A stretch of 64,000 nt of DNA from Eleginops maclovinus (taxonomy: Eukaryota > Chordata > Actinopteri > Perciformes > Eleginopidae): positions 26,620,359 to 26,684,358 of the forward strand of contig NC_086352.1 of the NCBI RefSeq assembly GCF_036324505.1. Reading direction: 5' to 3'. A program made the position numbers and the translations under genes. Shown here piece by piece: positions 1 to 37,700 of the stretch. The notes beneath the pieces are model-generated. The model searched no databases. It was not told where the DNA came from and saw only the letters and a list, made by a program, of their open reading frames with translations. The number at the start of each line of letters is the position of its first letter. Position 1 is the first letter of the stretch.

Positions 1-22373
<22,373 letters not shown>

Positions 22374-22589
22374 GGAGCCCTCTGTACTTCATCTCAACCT
22401 CCATCACCTAACACACTCATGCACACACCTGTATTTATAGCTGGTACAAAGATAGATAGGTACAAACACAGTAACAGTTGCATACGTAGAGTTATGGTAC
22501 AAATGAACTGGTTACACACAACTAAGCTCCTGAAAAAACAACAACTCGTGTCTCTGTATCTGGGGCTCCGTCCTACTTGTGCTCACACA

Positions 22590-22631
<42 letters not shown>

Positions 22632-25240
22632 GTGCCCTGAGTGCTACTGCCTTCAGGCGAAATGATAAACTAATGAGCATGCTGGAATAAGCAACTGGGG
22701 AGGAAATGAACAGAGAGACACAAGCGTAATCTGGAGCCTTTTTTAAGGATGCAGACTCTCAATGCAACAAACGCTTCTCTGAGTACAACTTTTTATTTTT
22801 GTGAACTGTTTTTTTGTTCTGGATAAAACTAGAACGACACACTCCCTGGACGACGTTACCGCGATGTTCTCTCTAATGCCACTCATGTCTTTATGAACTC
22901 TATTTATGAACGTTTTTGTACTTGTGGAGTTGGTTTGCTGACTTTCAGAAGATGCCGAGAGTGTTTTTGTTAGAACCCGGGTATTCAAGAGTTGTATTTA
23001 TGTCAGTGCCAAAGGGTGGGGCTTCACAGAGTCTCCATGCTTCTTTCAGCATTTACACTTCAATAGGAATCTTAATTACAGGATATTTCTTTCCTTTGAA
23101 TTTACCGACTGGCCCTCAGTGTCTATTCCTTATTTTACAGCCTCCAACAGGTAAAGATGTACTGTAGCCGGTTCTCTCAGTTGGCTGCTGAAGTCCCTTC
23201 ACCATTAGCTTAATGAGCCTGAAAGGAGCTTATTTTTTCTTTCTTTTAAATTTCAATTCAACAATTGCTCATCCTCGGGCATAGCAGAGGAAGCCTCGAT
23301 AAAGTAACAGCCTAAGTGCCAAACATTTCGTTCTTTTTCCCCCTTTAAGCTGTAAAAATGTTTTTCTCACACGTTTGTGATATTCTCTTTTACTTTTTCG
23401 TCAACAATGACAGAAAACATATTTTCTTAAAGCTAGGGTTATTTAGCCATGCAGATAGTTGTGGTTTTATTTACCCAGGTGTTCATCTTTGGGATTTATT
23501 CTTCCCAAACCACAGCGTTTTTGAACTACTTTCCCAATCTAATGTCTCATTAGCTGTTAATTTAATTGGTCTTTTTATAACAATTTGGGACAAGTTCATG
23601 GTAAAAAATATATGATTATCTACAACAGCACTTACTCTTAAAATTTGAAGCTCTTTAACAACAACAAATTACTGTCGCTGAATAGGGACAAATACCTCCC
23701 TGAAATGTGTGTGTGTATTGTGCATTGTCATCGTTAATGTTTCCTTGTCAATCCATATTATCATTTTATGTCATCCCACCAACCTATTAATTGTAAAATA
23801 ATCCTTCTAAATAAGAATCTATACGCCATTCTGCCCGATTCTCATCCCTTCCTTTTTGACCTAAAAACAGCCTAGGGCTTGAATGAAATTTGGTTTATTT
23901 TGAAAGCCTGCTACAAAACATTACTTTTTAATGTTTAAATCCCTTTAAAATAATTGAAATATAAACTGAACATCATCTTTTCTGTTGAGAAAGATGGTGT
24001 TTTATGGTTATATGTTTGGAAATTTCCATCACTATACATAAATGTAACCTTTTAAAATAAGTGTTCTTACTTCTAGGACATAAATCACACACATTCTATT
24101 TGCTTGTCTATATTTTGTGTAAGGGGAAATTGAAAATGTGGAAATTAAAACTAAAAAAACCTGGCACCCAAAAGTATCTGCATGGCCAAACGCTAATGAA
24201 CATTTGTTGTTTTAATTCAGTTTTGCTTCATCAGCTCTAGAGCTGTAATGCAGAGGTGTACTTGCAATATCTGCCACAGTACAGTATAACACATACATGT
24301 ATGTAACTTAGGAACACTGTGCATGTCTGACCCCATCAGACAGTGAGGGTTATAGTTTAGAAATATATCACTGACAACTTACTGAACAATGAATTTAATA
24401 CAATATGTTATGCATTGCTTTAACTTTAGAGTACCATTCTGTCTGTTGTTGAGGTATGGTACAAGGAAATACTATATTGACAAATATATCGGTTAGTTTA
24501 TAGAACCATGTATTTTGAAGTATCTGCTACAAGCTCAGCAACTTGCTGATTTGCTGCTAGACGAGCACTGAGGCCAATGAGAGAGGGTCGTGGCAGCTAC
24601 ATAACTACGGTCTCTGTCGGTTGGTTGAGGCGAGGCCTACCGAGCATCACAGCGACCCAGTAACCAATCACCCCGGCTCACAGTCCCTCCAACTCTGCTG
24701 CAGGAATGCTAAAACTGTACAGATTTTATCATGCAGATATAAGCAAACATTTCTGTTGAAAATATTGTATTGATTAAGTTGTATAGTCTTTTGTACAAAG
24801 GGATTTCATGACCGTTTTTAGACTTGTATTAATTTTACTCACTGGAGAAGAACATTTTTGTTGTTGTTTTTGCTGGATTATTTTAACCACTGTGTTTCCA
24901 AGCCTTGTAAATGATAGGGAAGATGCCAGTTATTTAATAGTGCTCTTTTATCTTCTGAAATGCTGGTCGCATATAGCTGTTGTAAAGTTAACAAAAAAGA
25001 GGTATTTATGATTTCAGTTTGGTTGTCACTTGATGTGTAAATATGAAAAGACTGTATATGTATTTCCATGGCAGTACTAACAAGCTGTGTTGTGTGATAT
25101 AGTGAATGATCCCTTTGCTATCTTTTAATATAAAATTGCATTTGCATTTCAATGAATCATGTTGCTCGCTCGTCTATGTACTTATTCCTCATCAGGCACA
25201 ACACTCATGAAGCAATAAAGAAAAATGCTGATTTGAGCCT
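22374..25240 (+). other. lrp4: lrp4 3' untranslated region (end approximate)
   Basis: About 2.85 kb of AT-rich sequence follows the stop codon with no open frame of note. The best polyadenylation signal I see is AATAAA at 25214-25219. Earlier AT-rich candidates could give shorter forms. It contains a (CA)n tract at about 22587-22628. The end is inferred, not shown by transcript data. Confidence 0.6.
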
Positions 25241-26029
25241 CTGCAGATAATCACAGACAACAAAGAGGAGAAAAGATGCACACCAGCAAGACACGCTTCC
25301 AAGAGTGGCTTGCTGATGGAGTTGCCATTGCGATGGCCAGCTGTTTAAGAGGCTTCCATTGGAGTGATTAATGTGAATCAGTAAAAATGTTTAATGTCCC
25401 ACCAAAAAGCTGTTTGGCCCTGAAACATAAAGTACTCTTTGAAAGGAAACAAGGTGGACCAGAAAATAACACAATAACAAAACACAAATATACCAGGCAA
25501 CATACTGTACCATACAAAAAACAAGTTATAACGACCTGCACACTCAACTAATGGTATATATTGCTTTTAACTGATAAACAGGTAAATAAATGTGGCAAGC
25601 ACCAGATGACATCAGTAGCTTAGAATTTGTATAAAAGATAGAAAAATACTGAAAAATATTTTTAAAATACAGCAACTTGTAGGTTTAATATATTGTGATG
25701 TCAATAAAAAGATATTTACATCAAGATGATTAAATGGCATACTCAGGATGTGTTTGTAAACGTTTTCTAGGTTATGTATATGTATTTTGTATGCATATGT
25801 ATATATTTTACAAAAGGCAATCCATTAACAGCACAGCCAGGCTGAAAAAGAGTAGGTAAGTAAAAATGTGTATTTCTATTTTAAAAAATGTGAGGGCAAA
25901 AATATAAGTTACAAGTGAAGTTAAGTTACAACAACTCCAATTAAATTAAAAATAAATCCATTTATGGTTGTGACCTTTACTCTTATGAATAAACACGTGA
26001 GGCGTTTGTGTGCCATTGTTTGTGTCTGA

Positions 26030-26170
26030 ACGATATAAACCTTTCATTGGTTGATCAACCGTGACAAATATTAAACTGTCCAATAAACGTAGACTGTCGT
26101 TCCAGGGTTTGAGCCAATCAGAGGTTAGCTTAACAAAACGCACTCGCGTACAAATTCTTAAACGCACTAT
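26030..26170 (+). promoter_or_regulatory. Promoter-like block with three CCAAT boxes
   Basis: Within about 75 bases there are ATTGG at 26046-26050, CCAAT at 26080-26084 and CCAAT at 26114-26118, a typical NF-Y arrangement. A CpG-bearing stretch and then the first exon of the snoRNA host transcript follow (donor at 26255). A TATA-like ATATAAA lies near 26032. The start site is inferred to be near 26150-26190. lrp4 ends about 0.8 kb upstream, so this is a separate promoter. Confidence 0.5.
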
Positions 26171-26748
26171 TCCAGTGAGTTACACGATCAGCTACGAAGA
26201 GTACAACAAATACAACTAATCTAATAATAAGAAATAGCCTGGATACAAACTAAGGTGAGTTTGTGTGAGGTGGTTTTGGTTGACTGTTCTGTTTTAGTAT
26301 GAACAGTGTGTGATGGCGTTTAGAAACGGAAGCGAATGTTAGATGCTAAACACACAAGAGCTAAGCCGCTTTGGCTGGGCCTTTTGTTTTAGCCATAGAC
26401 ATACAAAGGTTTTAACCAACGTGTTACTGTTTGTTTGCAACGTTGAAGAGAAATACGTGTCACTCTCCAACCATTGCAGTCCCTTACATTGACACATTAG
26501 CCAGTTTTGCTTTTTACATTAACGTTGTTCACGACGGACTGGCGTGGGGAGATTGACCACGTTTTGTTCACATGGCTCTGGCTAACGTTAGCTTCTTGTG
26601 TGGTGTGTTGTGTACGCAGGCCTGGCTTCTCATTAGCATGAAGCCCTCACGATGCAGCTTGTTGATGCTCCCTGTCGATCTGAAACCGCAACACAAGGTA
26701 AATCAGCCTGCTTTATAGTGTTTCCAGAAGTCCTTCCTCAGTTGTGTT

Positions 26749-26867
26749 GGGTGTGAGAGTGATGAGTTGCACTGATCAGTTGGGGTGTTTGGTGCAGTGG
26801 CATCAGTACCCCAACCCGACCCATCCTGAGGACACACTGTGTGCACAGGGGCCATCTGACTCAACCC
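26749..26867 (+). ncRNA. snord67: C/D-box snoRNA, SNORD67-like copy 1 (predicted U6 C60 methylation guide)
   Basis: Box C GTGATGA at 26759-26765 and box D CTGA at 26856-26859 are bracketed by a terminal stem: GGGT plus TGAG (26749-26757, one bulged G) pairs with CTCAACCC (26860-26867). Bases just 5' of box D read GUGCACAGGGGCCAU. The ten nearest box D are complementary to AUGGCCCCUG of U6 snRNA, and the fifth base upstream of D faces U6 C60. U6 C60 is the site assigned to SNORD67, which lies in CKAP5 beside LRP4 in human. The name is inferred from guide and location, not from a sequence search. It sits in an intron (26698-27073). Confidence 0.7.
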
Positions 26868-27680
26868 TCCACCTTTCATACATGTGTATTCTGTACATAT
26901 GCACACCATGACATGACATAAACATTGTGCAAATTAAGCAACCTCTCGCAAAAATATCTCATGTACGATTACATCTTCAATTATTTATCATTTTGTGTTA
27001 AATTATTTTATTTAATGGACATCTGAACAACAACCAACCCTAACTTCTGTTCAAATTGTGGCATGTTTTCCAGTCGACTGACCTATCTGGAAATGGAGTG
27101 ATGATGTGGCATTTCTCGAGCTCCCCCCTGACACAGATCAGCTCCTTCATGTCTACAGGTTGGTATTTAGATGTGCCACCAGCGTCATATATCATATATT
27201 TTTCTCATTTTTGTCCAAGTTTTCCTAACTTATTTTGAATTAGCAAGTCACCAACAGGGCCAGTTACCATATTTAGTGTCATTGGCTTCAATCTCACTGA
27301 TTTCTATAAATCAATTTTATTGGCTAATATGTGTGGCCCGATTTTCAGCTAATGTATTGCTTCATGCTAAATTGAAGAAAATAGTTGGGAGAGCATATCA
27401 GTTGTGAAAGTCAATACAGCAACTTTTATTAATATTAGTTTGCTTTATCACTAGAAGAGACTTATTTTCCTTATGTGTTTTTCAGGCCTATCAGACTCTC
27501 ACTATAAATGGAAAAGCACAATAATTACTTTGGTGTCTCGGTGCAGAACAACAGTTACTCTTGCATTGTTTTCATTTGTGTGACTTTCAGTTTAGTAAAG
27601 TGATGAAACAGAAATGTCGTGACATGGATTCAGGGAAAGAAAAATTAAAATGCCTTAATTTTCAAGTTTTTAAGAGATGT

Positions 27681-27800
27681 TGGGTGTGTCAATGATGAGT
27701 TGCACTATAAGTCGGGTTGCTGATGCAGTGGCGCAGCTGACCTGTCCTGACTTCCTGTGGAGACAGCCGATGTGCACAGGGGCCATCTGAGTCACACCCA
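27681..27800 (+). ncRNA. snord67: C/D-box snoRNA, SNORD67-like copy 2 (predicted U6 C60 methylation guide)
   Basis: Box C ATGATGA at 27692-27698 and box D CTGA at 27787-27790 are closed by a perfect 8-bp terminal stem, TGGGTGTG (27681-27688) with CACACCCA (27793-27800). The 20 bases ending with box D are identical to those of copy 1 about 930 bases upstream, so the guide is conserved while the middle of the two RNAs differs. A D'-like CTGA occurs at 27737-27740 and 27747-27750. It lies in the intron 27159-27882, about 80 nt before the next exon. Confidence 0.75.
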
Positions 27801-29340
27801 CACGTAGCAGAGAAAGCAGTGGCCTGAATGTTTTGTCATCCCATTTTTGAAGTGTTTTTGTTCTGCTCTCTAACTTTTCCAGTCTGAATATGGGAGACTT
27901 CAAGGATGTGGTTAAGCAGGGTGGTTGAGCCATCAACATAATGAACTGAACAGCAGAAGATTCCCCCAATAATGGGTGGAAGAAATCCAACCCGAGAGCT
28001 GGTGAGGATGAATAGTAAGTTGACCTTTTGTGTTGTTATGGAGAGCTGATAGTTTTTTGTTATCGGTTTAGAAAGTCAGAGCAAAGCTTTACTCTTTGAG
28101 CTGCTCGAATCACTACCAGAATTCTAGAGACGTCTGCTGATTTTCTGAATCAATTGTATGTGTGAACTTACTGACCTCATGCCAGAAGGTAACTCGCATA
28201 CACAAAGTGTATTATTGTCCCAACTGCCTGCTGCATTTTCCAGGGACTGACCTCACCCTTTACACATAGGAGAATAGGATATGGACACAAAGTCTTGCTA
28301 ATGCAGTACCTGTTCCAGATTAGGCAATCACCTTTGTTATTGAATGTTGCTCTTTAATTTCCTTCTTAGAGCATAATTTAAATGAATTCTAACTGGCCTC
28401 AAGCTGTAGGAACCCTGTGCCTTGTATCCAAAAAAGATTTGAGGCTCAAGTTACAGTTTTGGTAAATAAAGCAATGATGCCAACTACAAATGCCCATCTT
28501 TGACAGTTTTGTTTTCATTTTCACATTGATGACTTGTTCTGTTTTTAGGCTGTACCTGCTGTGCTTCCTGTTGCATTTCATCGTGACCCAAATCTGCCTC
28601 CGTTATGCAAAATCCAAGATTTAGTTAAAAGACTTGACCCAGACAGCAGGTCTTTGCACAGGTGAGGGAATGTTTTACAACTTGAATATTAAGGTGAAAC
28701 ATTTTCAAACCAAACAATATTTTTATTTTGGGGAAAATGGTTGATTTCTAGTCTTGTAAATATTTAAACTCTGAATTAATAAGTGTGTCTTTACTGTCCT
28801 TCACAGGTTAATGGGGTGTTGGAGAAGAGCAGCATGTCAGAAGTGACGTTCAACAACATGATCGGTACTGCACCTGCATGTCATTCACAGCATCCACAGT
28901 GTGTACCCCGGGAAACCTCATGCAGCTCGACAGCAACACAGGGGGAGCCAGTTTTACTCATTTTCAAAAACATGTGGGCTTCACTGTTACGTTCCAGACA
29001 CGTGCTGTAATGATGATGTACAAAGCTATCGTTATTTATTGTAGGCCTTGTCATACCTTCAAGCTGTTCCAACATGTTTTTTCTTGTGTACCTCCCAGTA
29101 ATTGCTTTCACAGTGGCAGGGGCGGAGGTGTCTGGATTCCTCTGAAGGGGTTACAGTTTTTGTGATTGTATTGCATCATCAGTGGCTGCATCTCATCTTA
29201 AATATCTGCATGTTTCCTGTAGTTCTGTCAGCCATCAGTGGGTCTCTGCCTGCTGATGTGTGCGTGTAGTTCCAGTTAACGAAGCTTGTTGCTTGACATG
29301 AATTTCAAATAATTGTAATAAAATATGTTTGATTAAAAAA

Positions 29341-30405
29341 AAGTTTGCATATCTGCTATATTTTCAATTAGGTCAAGAAGAAATCAATGTTTTTACTTTG
29401 TGGGACTGACAAGTTGCTTGTGATAGCATTGCTTTGTCTGTGGTGATGGAAAAATTGAGGATTGATGCTTTATAAAGATGGCGAAGACATTTCCTTTTGG
29501 AAAGTTAAGAAAAGAGCGTCCTGATTAAGGTTCTGGCTTGTTTTTGAAAAGCAAAACTCAAAAGTTTCAAAGAAGGTATCATAGTTAAGTTTTCTGGCAA
29601 AGCCTATTGCTGAAATATGTTACAGTATTTCCAATGACCTAAATTTCAGCTGATTATTCATTGATACTCGAGCTATCTAGCGCTTTGAATTTCAATGGCG
29701 TTCTTGATTTAACGGCTTTAACCTTTATTGTAACACTTAAAATCTATTGGTTTTAATAAACTCACAACTGTTTTATAACATTTTCTTTTCAAAGGGACAC
29801 AGTCCTGTTCTGCTTTTACCACTAAGCACATTTGCCGGATTTCAAACTGGCTACTAAAGTGTTGATTTTGTCTTTGACCACTAGAGGGTAGTCTAGCTCT
29901 TTAGAAAATCCTTTACACAGTTGACCAGACCAAACCACGGTTAGTGTCTAATTTTACTAAGATTTCACCTTAAGGTCATAGGGATATTTGTTGCATCACC
30001 AAAACTTTCCATTAAACAATGTAAGAGACAAGGCAAGATCACAAGAGCTGGAAAATGCATGTGTCTATAACTAAGAAGACGATGAATCCAGGTGGATGTC
30101 AGCAATCCTGTGGCAGCCATAAAAGAAGTAGTAAGGTGAGCGTCAGGCGTGATCACAGCAACGGGTACAGCCCCAACTCTCGATCCAGGACTCAGGACCA
30201 CAGCACCAGCCACAGTCACAACTTATCACATGAACAGTAAGAACATGACAATACCATTCTAGTAAGTTGGTCTTAGGATAGTAAGTACAATTTGAAAAAG
30301 ACAGAGACACTCTTATACAGTACAGCATCTTCTGGAACAGGGATTGAACCCTGTTGAAGACACAGCAAGAGAAAGAAACCAAATATTGAATATGGCTCTA
30401 ATGTA
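29341..30405. other. Intergenic, nothing recognised
   Basis: AT-rich sequence after the host transcript's polyadenylation signal. Only short chance open frames are present; no repeat ends or RNA motifs stood out. Confidence 0.6.
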
Positions 30406-30409
30406 TCCA

Positions 30410-30620
30410 AAGGTTGGTGGATCGATTCCCAGCCCTTGTAGTCAACATGTTGATGTAGTCCTAAGTAAGACACTTCAATCCTTGGTTGTTCATGATGGCA
30501 TGGTGTGTGAATGTTAGTTTCCTTGTGCATGTGACTTGTATGGCAGTCCCTCTGCGTGAATGTGTGTGAATGGGGGATTGCTGTATTTGTATTTGTAAAA
30601 CTGCTTGAAGGGACAAAATG
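30410..30620 (+). mobile_element. Degenerate SINE-like repeat
   Basis: A B-box-like GGATCGATTCC (30419-30429) is followed by a GTAAGACACTTCAATCC segment and a GTGTGAATG block. This layout matches a widespread teleost interspersed repeat whose tRNA-like head carries GGTTCGATTCC and a GGGCAAGACACTTAACCC body. The copy is old and its ends are not defined. The long minus-strand open frame over it is not a gene. Confidence 0.5.
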
Positions 30621-31959
30621 GTTTCCAAAATAGCTGTACATTGCCTTCTTGTCAGTCAGAAGATGAGCAGATCTGTTTGGAAGTGCTGGAGCCAATAAAA
30701 CATGTAGTTGGAATGAATGTCATGGCTGGCAGGGTACAGGAGGAGACATCTTCAGGTTTGTCAGGAATCTGTGCAACTGAGATTAAATTATTTGCGCTCT
30801 GGATTAAGCAAACATTTTGTGAACATGGAATTGAGGCTGGTTTCTCGTGCCCTGCAGGAAAAACTTGCAGACACCAGACAGCAGTGGCTATAATCCACAG
30901 CTTTGTCCAACACTTCTCCTTTTTACAACTCCGGAGATGACAGTGGGTTGCCAGACGTCAAGGCCCGATGATTGGCTGCCAGCATACTGTGTTGGCATGC
31001 AGGAAGTCAGTGCTGGCTCAAAGAGGCGTCTTTCAGCCGGGTGCCCTGTGAAACAGCACAGCTGGAGTTCATCAGTGGGTTTGCCCATCACCCTTCGTCC
31101 AAACTAAGAGGAGCAGATCTATGCATCTTGTCCCCATGCAGGCCCTGTGTTTGCTGTATTTTTTATATTAAAGCCATCCTATCAGGATACAAAAGAGTAG
31201 AAACACTTTATTGTTTAAACAAGTGGCATTTTTCATGCAATCTTCTGGCTTCTCCGTCAAGATCGTTTTTAGTCTAATAGTTTAAACAAGCCGAGTGCAG
31301 ACTGCCGGAAGACACAAGCTGCACAATGTTTGATATTACATGTTTGGTGCAGCAGAATCATAATTGTAAAAAAATACTAAATGTTTTGTGAATTTTCTGT
31401 TTTTGAAAAATAGTGATCGTAGAAAAGTAAATCAATAACTGTGACATTGACTTGAAAATGGTTTTATTAACAACCTGATCTAATCTATTATGATTTTTGA
31501 CAACGGTAATCATAGACTTAACAGACCATGACAAATGAAATATATGATAGCATGTATCGCATTAAAATGTAGCCAGAACATTGCATGCTAGCTATAACTA
31601 ATTCTTGTCTCATTTATGGTCTGCTAAACAATAAATTAATCAAATCCAGTGCCCCATGTCGCCATTTCCCAAGCAACTGTAGACCTCATAATTCACGAGA
31701 CACACTTGAACGCGGTTTCTATGGGAACAGAGCCGTCGATGCTACAGAGTTGGGAATGGTTTCATTCATCTAAAGTAGGTTGGAAAACCATAGACGCCCA
31801 ACCGAACTGTCTGTCAAACCGTATCACAGAGCTGAACATTGCAATGGAACATGAGAAAATGACAACAATGAAACTCCTTCTGGGCACTTTTTATATGTCA
31901 GACTGAACTTGTCTTTATTTTCCCTAACCTGACACCACTGCTATAGAAACCATAGGCTG

Positions 31960-34320
<2,361 letters not shown>

Positions 34321-34329
34321 GTCCACCTT

Positions 34330-34710
34330 ATTGTCAAAGTTTCCACATGTGTTATACATACAGAAAATTGAAATACCGTTTCTGGCAGTCCCACAGTGCA
34401 AATATAAACAAGAACATATAACATAAAAAGATAAGAGCCTAGAAAAAAAAGGGGGGGGGGGTAAAAAGGGGTATACAAAAAAAAACTATAGAGTAATATA
34501 TACATATATTAGACACAAACAACACAATTTGACGGTAGTGCAAGTGCTTTAGTGCAAAAAAATACTTTGTGCAAAGTACATTTTCAGTAGCAGCGGAGAA
34601 TATAAAGTGACTGGTGCTGGATGAGGGACGGGTGTGTGAGGGAGGGGGATTTATGTCCTGGTACATAAACAATATAGAAATTGGAGAAAGTTCCAAGAAG
34701 AAACCCACGG
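34330..34710 (-). mobile_element. Possible decayed LINE 3' untranslated remnant
   Basis: The stretch from TTATTGTCAAAG onward (CACAGTGCAAATATAAACAAG, a poly-A/poly-G patch at about 34441-34460, TATAGAGTAATATATACAT) has the look of minus-strand 3' ends of fish Jockey-superfamily LINEs. No reverse transcriptase remains. The assignment is tentative. Confidence 0.3.
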
Positions 34711-37700
34711 CTGTATTGTTGTACTTTCCGATATAAGCCCGTCGGACATGACGAACGCAGCGACAAACTCGACAAACTAGACGAAAACGACGAAAACACT
34801 ATTTTATCAATCTGTGATGAACATGTGATGCTAATAGCTACATTTCAGATTTACTGGGTAGAAAGCCAATCTGAAACATTTTGAGCTTGGGTTGGCATCA
34901 ATTTGCTCTCTACAGATCTAATTTGCATCAACTCACAATCTCTGCATTGACTTTATTGGCTTTTGCGCCTCTAAAATTGCCTTTGCATCACGTCTGAACA
35001 AACACAGCCACACTTCTGCATGCGCTGTTGCACTGCTGTATTTTCTCCCTGCAGTTCTTATGTGTGAGTGTTGTTGCTGTGACTGCAGTGGTAAAAAATG
35101 ATGATGGTGTTCTAGTTTTATATCTGTTGTATTGAAACAAGTTTAAATTGGTGCACCATTTTGATAAGAACTATTACATGTAAATGATCCTTGCAAAAAC
35201 CATGAAGATGTGCATCATTGAAAGTGACATCATTATATTGACTTACTTTCTCTAGGCACCCCCAACTCTCACTGTCTCCTTGTGTCCCTGGTCAAGGCCC
35301 AGGCGTAACACAATTTCCCATTCCAACCCCTCTTAACTCACTTATCTAACTAACCAGTTTATTCAATATGTTTAATCCATTAAAAAAAGTATGAAAATTT
35401 GATTGTGCCAAGAGTTATGTGATGGGCTTTTTCTTGTCCAGAAACTGTCTCTGCTGGTTCCCTGCTATGATGGAAATTTCTGAAGCAAATGGAGACGAAA
35501 CTCAGAGAGACACGGGAGAGCTGGAACTTTGATGGCATACACTGAAGGTTTATTATGAAGTTAACGGCCGGAGAATTGACAAGACATTTGCTGCAGCCAC
35601 GAGTTGACAATGCGGTTGCCCGACAAATTCTGAAGAGCTCTTCTGCAGTCCGAGGTTTTAACTAGTTCAGAGTGTATATCAACATTCCTCATCAGTGAGA
35701 CTAAACAAATATGGACCCTGAATCTAACTAGAGCTGTCATCCATGGAAAATAATGTGCACCAGGGAACCTACGTTCCAGATAAGAAGGGCTTCTAGTGTC
35801 CCTGAACAATAAACTATCTTGTGGTAGCTTGTGCTGGGTCAGAAACTGGAAACAACAAAGTGCCCAAACTGCTCCTCCTTAAGGGAGATGCCAGAAAAAC
35901 CCAAGGTCGAAAACATGTGCCATGGGAAAGGAGACAGAGGAAGGAGAAAATGATGAACGGTGTCAAAGGTTAACTACCTATGCAAAATATTTCCTGCAAA
36001 CTACTCCCAGCCAAGAAACTTGCACACTGTTTTCCAAAACGTTTTGAATCAACAACATATATACTTTAACAGGTTAATGTTCTGGGCTCTAGTTGTGAGA
36101 AGTTTCAAATGAATTCTTTCCCCTGTCAGATTGATGTAACTCTATATATGGTATGAGTGCTTAATTGTTGCAGTATGCAGTTGCTGAATTAAACTAAAAA
36201 TAATGCAAACTATGAATGTTTATAAGGTTACTACAAAGCATTTACTTTAGCTTCAGTTTGCTGTTATTGCTACATGCTCAAAGAAGCAAAATTTGAGCTT
36301 AGTTATTTAAAACCACTTTGGATTGGCAAACCATTTTCATGTCTGTCGTGGAGAGTCCATCCCCAGTGTCTGTGAAGCAGGTAAAGGTAGTTTGATATTC
36401 TGGTACCCTGCACATTTAGAAAAAGAAATCTCCCTATTCTAAATGCAATAAAGTTCAACCCAAGTTTATAAGCAAAGGATTGTTTCCTAAAGAGGTTTTA
36501 TTCAGGGACTTGGGCTTCTAAAATGTCTGTGTACACTGATTGTTAGATACACTAAGACAACGTGAGTGTGAGCTATTACAGTATTTGTAAGATTTTTCTG
36601 CTTACATTTTTTTAGCTCACTGCTTGTTGTTTTACTACCAGTTAATTGCTGTGTGTAATTAGGAATTGTTATGATTTTTCTATAATTTAAATGGTTGTTT
36701 ATTTTATCAATTCAAATGTAATTAAGTATGGAAAATTAGCTATTGTGTAATATTTCTTAGTAAAGGGGCCCTATTATGCTCTTCTATCAACAATAACTAT
36801 ATGCTTTTTTTTTAGGCAATGTTCTGCATCCTCACTGTTGTATTTACTGAGAGTATATCCACAATTGAATTTGCAGTCGACTCTTATTTTTAAGCCTTTG
36901 CAGCCTCGCGTACCATCGTGGCTCGATAAGGTGCAATTTAAAACTATTTATTGTCGCCGGAATCATCTCCTCGCGACTTCCACTTTGTATCAGATGTCTC
37001 AGTGGTTGTGCAAATACCCAGGAGGCTTCGAGATTGCATACCGTCCAACATTTCTCTATATGCATGTAAATGTCTAAAAATAAAGACAAGAACACATTAA
37101 AATGCAAATGGACCTAACTGTTCCTCACTGTCTCACTCTAGTGCCACAAACATGGTTCTGTGCTTCTTTGGTAGTTGTTTGGGAACAACAACAGGCACAA
37201 AACAGATCCAAGTACACAGGAAATATAGTGTTGTATTTAATTGAAAACATGTAAGCTACAACAAGTTGTGACTAAATAAATTCCTGTACTCCCTATTGCT
37301 CACTCAGGTAGGTAGTGTCTTTTCTTTAGTTATTTGAAAATTAAGAGAAGATTCTTATGCTGTTCCCAAATATACAGACCAACCAAGAGTTTATCTGACA
37401 GCTGTTTATCTGAATATGAGTCATCGTGAGGTTAAGTGGAAAACTGTTAAATTCGTTTGCAGTTTATAATAATTAGGAGCAGCTAATGCCTTTGGCTGAG
37501 GTTCTGTTTGATTCCTGAAAGCGGCACATTCGTATCTAGCTCCGTGTCGGTGTAGGTGTTCGAAAAACCACAAGGGAGTAAACAAATAAATAGCACGCGC
37601 TTGTTTATTTCACCTCAGGAAAATGCAGCTAAAATAGGCTGGTGTTCAAAAGGCCGTGTTTCTGGTTTAAAGACACGCCGTTCATCTACACAAAGCTTAT

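Larger units (their letters stand above)
26160..29340 (+). ncRNA. Spliced snoRNA host transcript (predicted, mostly non-coding)
   Basis: Exons inferred from strong GT-AG borders: ~26160-26254, 26620-26697, 27074-27158, 27883-28014 (or 28001), 28549-28661, 28807-28864 and 29223-~29340, with AATAAA at 29317-29322. Two C/D snoRNAs sit in separate introns, the usual arrangement for host genes processed from spliced introns. Exons are short and do not share one long frame. A 60-codon frame begins at ATG 27972, crosses the exons ending 28001 and 28661, and stops at 28844-28846. I do not recognise its product. The gene could be a long non-coding host, or a small-protein gene with snoRNAs. Exact start and end are uncertain. 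Confidence 0.55.

Noticed and set aside
28881..29165. Open frames after the exon ending 28864
   Set aside because: They lie in the predicted last intron and do not join the exons in phase.
30419..30429. tRNA B-box-like GGATCGATTCC as a tRNA gene
   Set aside because: No cloverleaf or A box at the right distance; better explained as a SINE-like remnant.
30273..30695. 140-codon minus-strand open frame
   Set aside because: Overlaps a SINE-like repeat on the opposite strand and has no domain.
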